Assembly: GCF_039652435.2 (NCBI RefSeq)
Contig: NZ_CP190246.1
Span: 62,001-126,000, forward strand
Direction: 5' to 3'
Source of the DNA: Niabella insulamsoli
GTDB taxonomy: Bacteria; Bacteroidota; Bacteroidia; Chitinophagales; Chitinophagaceae
Length of the DNA stretch: 64,000 nucleotides
Shown: positions 62,179-64,000 of the stretch, piece by piece
How the letters are laid out: each line of letters opens with the position of its first letter
Position numbering within the stretch: position 1 is the stretch's first letter
Position numbers and translations under genes: made by a program
The notes under the pieces: model-generated
What the model was told of the DNA's origin: nothing
The model's database searches: none
What the model saw: the letters and a program-made list of their open reading frames with translations, nothing else

Positions 62179-63417
62179 TTATAATTGATTGATGACAGCC
62201 TTCAACCTGGATAAAATCAGGTCCCACGCATAATTGTTTTCTACGTAATTTTTCGCTTTTATGCTGTTCTCTTCCAGTACCCCTGGAGCGGAGGCTAAGA
62301 CATTGAGTTTTTCTACAAAATCCGTTTCGCTTTCGTAATACTGAGCAGCAAAATCACTATCCAGGCAATGTTGTTTTAGAACAGGGCAATCGGCGTTTAC
62401 CAATGCCGTTTTACCTAATTTCATAGCCTCCAAAAGCAGTAAGGAAAGACTTTCGCTTTTAGAAGGATTGATGACCACCGTCGCATTTTCAATCAAAGTT
62501 GTTTTCTCACTTTCTGTAACAAAACCGGTGTAAAGAATATCAGGATGATCATTCTTAGGCATAAAAACACCTCCGGTTAAAACGAGCTTTAGGTCACCGC
62601 CATACTTATGCTTATAAGCTATAAAATAGGGAACCAGATCGTTCATTTTACTTTCACAGACGCGGCCAAAATATAGCGCATACTTTTCGGGTAAATCATA
62701 TTTTTCTTTTACCAATGCCACGGGCGCTGCGGGTGCAATATCAACGCCGACCGCAACGACGCTATTGGGCGCCAGGCTGCGTGTGAATATCTTTTTCGCC
62801 AGCGCTTGCTCTTTTACGGAGTTGAACGCAATATGTCCGACGTTAGAAAAAAGATGAGAATAAATGGAATGAAAAATGCCGCCTTCGTGATAGTGAATGG
62901 TAGGAATGATCACTGATTTTTCCGGCGCTATTTGTGATCCAAAAAAAGTATAAGGCGACACATAGGAAAAGAAAATAAGCGCTTTGCTGGCGCTATGATT
63001 AACTTTGAGATATTGCAGCAGATCTTCAGAATAAAATTCGCTCACCCTCAGCAGGGCCGCATCGTTTTTAACGCCGAAGTTCCAAACGGGGAACAGGTTA
63101 AAAAACAGAGAATCCATCCGAAGCCTATAGATCATCCGGCGCAGTTTCCGGCTCCATTTTGCGCGCTTCCGGATGGCATTATAAACCTGTTGATCAAAAG
63201 GCCGGGAAGAGAACCGTTTTACCGTCACGTTGTTTATCACCTCGGCGCCTTCCGCGTATTCCTGTTCTAAGGTTTTGTAGTTTTTGATCCTGCTGGTAAG
63301 CACTTCGACATTATAAGTGTCGCTAAGCCGCTCCGCGAGCATCCTGCAATGCACTTCCGCGCCCCCATTGACATCCAGGCCATACCGAAGTGCTACAAAA
63401 GTTATTTTTTCTTTCAA
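62179..63417 (-). CDS. Glycosyltransferase family 4 (GT-B fold)
   Basis: 412 residues. N-terminal acceptor domain ITFVALRYGLDVNGGAEVH, and C-terminal donor domain with the KSESLSLLLLEAMKLGKTALVNADCPV motif containing the E-x7-E pattern. It is cytoplasmic and probably builds surface polysaccharide. Its N-terminus resembles that of the divergent partial gene at 63492. It is convergent with the second GT2 gene (25 bases apart). Confidence 0.9.
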   Translation of the reverse strand: MKEKITFVALRYGLDVNGGAEVHCRMLAERLSDTYNVEVLTSRIKNYKTLEQEYAEGAEVINNVTVKRFSSRPFDQQVYNAIRKRAKWSRKLRRMIYRLRMDSLFFNLFPVWNFGVKNDAALLRVSEFYSEDLLQYLKVNHSASKALIFFSYVSPYTFFGSQIAPEKSVIIPTIHYHEGGIFHSIYSHLFSNVGHIAFNSVKEQALAKKIFTRSLAPNSVVAVGVDIAPAAPVALVKEKYDLPEKYALYFGRVCESKMNDLVPYFIAYKHKYGGDLKLVLTGGVFMPKNDHPDILYTGFVTESEKTTLIENATVVINPSKSESLSLLLLEAMKLGKTALVNADCPVLKQHCLDSDFAAQYYESETDFVEKLNVLASAPGVLEENSIKAKNYVENNYAWDLILSRLKAVINQL

Positions 63418-63451
63418 CCGTATTAATTTTATTCTAAAACAAGCCGAAAAG

Positions 63452-63472
63452 AGCCAAGGTTCATTTTTGGCT
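63452..63472. repeat. Short dyad between divergent glycosyltransferase genes
   Basis: AGCCAA (63452-63457), 9 bases, TTGGCT (63467-63472), in the 74-base gap between the two divergent GT4 genes. Position suggests an operator or a shared control element, but there is no independent support. Confidence 0.2.
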
Positions 63473-63491
63473 AACTTTATGGCTTCTAATT

Positions 63492-64000
63492 ATGCTAAAA
63501 GACAGAAAAAAAATTGCGATAGTGTGCCAAAGATATGGGATTGAGGTAAACGGCGGCGCCGAATACCACGCTCGTTTACTGGCCGAAAAGCTTTCTTCTG
63601 CATACGATATTACCGTCCTCACCACGACGGCCATAGATTACCACACCTGGGAAAATTTTTTTGACGAGGGGGCCGAACATATTAATGGAGTTTTGGTTAG
63701 CAGGTTTGCCACTATTGAGCCGAAACCCCGCCAGCTGCGAAAGTCAAGGCGGATCATTTTTGGTAACCGAAAGTACTTTAAATTTCTTAGAGCCCTCGGC
63801 ATTTTCAATTTTCTAAACGAAAAGCTTAGACTCACACGCGTCTCACCAAGAGAAAGCGAAGAATGGTTGAAGTGCCAAGGGCCTTATTGTCCGGGAATGA
63901 TGGAATTTATCAAGTCCAATGAGTCGCTTTATGATGCATTCATATTTTTTACATATTTGTATTATCCCACAGCTATTGGAATGCCGCTCGTAAGACACAA
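63492..64000 (+). CDS. Glycosyltransferase family 4, partial (3' end outside window)
   Basis: 169 residues visible from ATG 63492. The start KKIAIVCQRYGIEVNGGAEYH followed by LLAEKLSSAYDITVLTTTA closely parallels the divergent GT4 gene (ALRYGLDVNGGAEVH), so the two are paralogues. The C-terminal donor domain is beyond the window. Same presumed surface-polysaccharide cluster. Confidence 0.85.
   Translation, partial: MLKDRKKIAIVCQRYGIEVNGGAEYHARLLAEKLSSAYDITVLTTTAIDYHTWENFFDEGAEHINGVLVSRFATIEPKPRQLRKSRRIIFGNRKYFKFLRALGIFNFLNEKLRLTRVSPRESEEWLKCQGPYCPGMMEFIKSNESLYDAFIFFTYLYYPTAIGMPLVRH

Overview
The window is chromosomal DNA from a member of the Bacteroidota, most likely the Chitinophagaceae or a close relative. 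It has two SusC/SusD-type outer-membrane uptake pairs and a BtuB-like TonB receptor. It also has the gliding-motility gene gldC, a DUF4290 gene, and promoters of the Bacteroidota type (TTTG, about 20 bases, TAnnTTTG) with no Shine-Dalgarno signal. Base composition looks mid-40s % G+C by eye. No tRNA, rRNA, CRISPR array, transposase or phage gene was recognised.

Layout. 1-3590: an ArsR/AHSA1 pair cut by the window edge, a frameshifted VOC gene, a zinc alcohol dehydrogenase and a membrane-anchored metallo-beta-lactamase-fold hydrolase. 3820-9598: a small unknown gene, a PAS-PAS histidine kinase with a single-domain response regulator, a gamma-glutamyltransferase and dGTPase. 9602-28990: a large accessory nutrient locus. 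It comprises a DeoR regulator, SusC/SusD, two MFS carriers, an FAD oxidoreductase, four phosphoesterase-fold enzymes, a 2-hydroxyacid dehydrogenase, two FGGY kinases and a sulfatase. No glycoside hydrolase is present. 29201-34305: a secreted small protein, a DUF2383-like four-helix protein, a cold-shock protein with a partner ORF, a fatty-acid desaturase-like protein and a helical-repeat protein. 34656-40316: a metzincin lipoprotein and alaS carrying an unusual AT-rich insertion. 40398-45512: a second SusD/SusC pair with no attached enzymes. 45869-52718: a voltage-gated-type channel, a double-PDZ protein, gatB, a TlpA-like thioredoxin lipoprotein and a long PurF-like amidotransferase. 52915-56992: SixA-like phosphatase, trmB, DUF5522, an alkyltransferase-like protein without the catalytic cysteine, a leader-like ORF containing an intrinsic terminator, and a BtuB-like receptor. 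57067-64000: DUF4290, a glycosyltransferase, gldC, an RluA-type pseudouridine synthase and a surface-polysaccharide cluster with two GT2 and two GT4 genes, the last cut by the window edge.

How the genes fit together. In the 9.6-29 kb locus the outer membrane imports a ligand (SusCD). Secreted phosphodiesterases and phosphatases (endonuclease/exonuclease/phosphatase fold, metallophosphoesterase, GDPD) and a sulfatase can strip ester groups. A polyol-permease-type and a hexuronate-type MFS carrier move products inward, where a dehydrogenase, an oxidoreductase and two sugar or polyol kinases act. My inference is a pathway for a phosphorylated or sulfated polyol or sugar-acid conjugate. The substrate cannot be read from sequence alone.

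The most interesting points are this enzyme set, the leader ORF/terminator in front of the BtuB-like receptor, the AT-rich insertion in alaS, the broken VOC gene, the cysteine-less alkyltransferase homologue, and a plus-strand promoter/terminator pair with no gene at about 34.5 kb.
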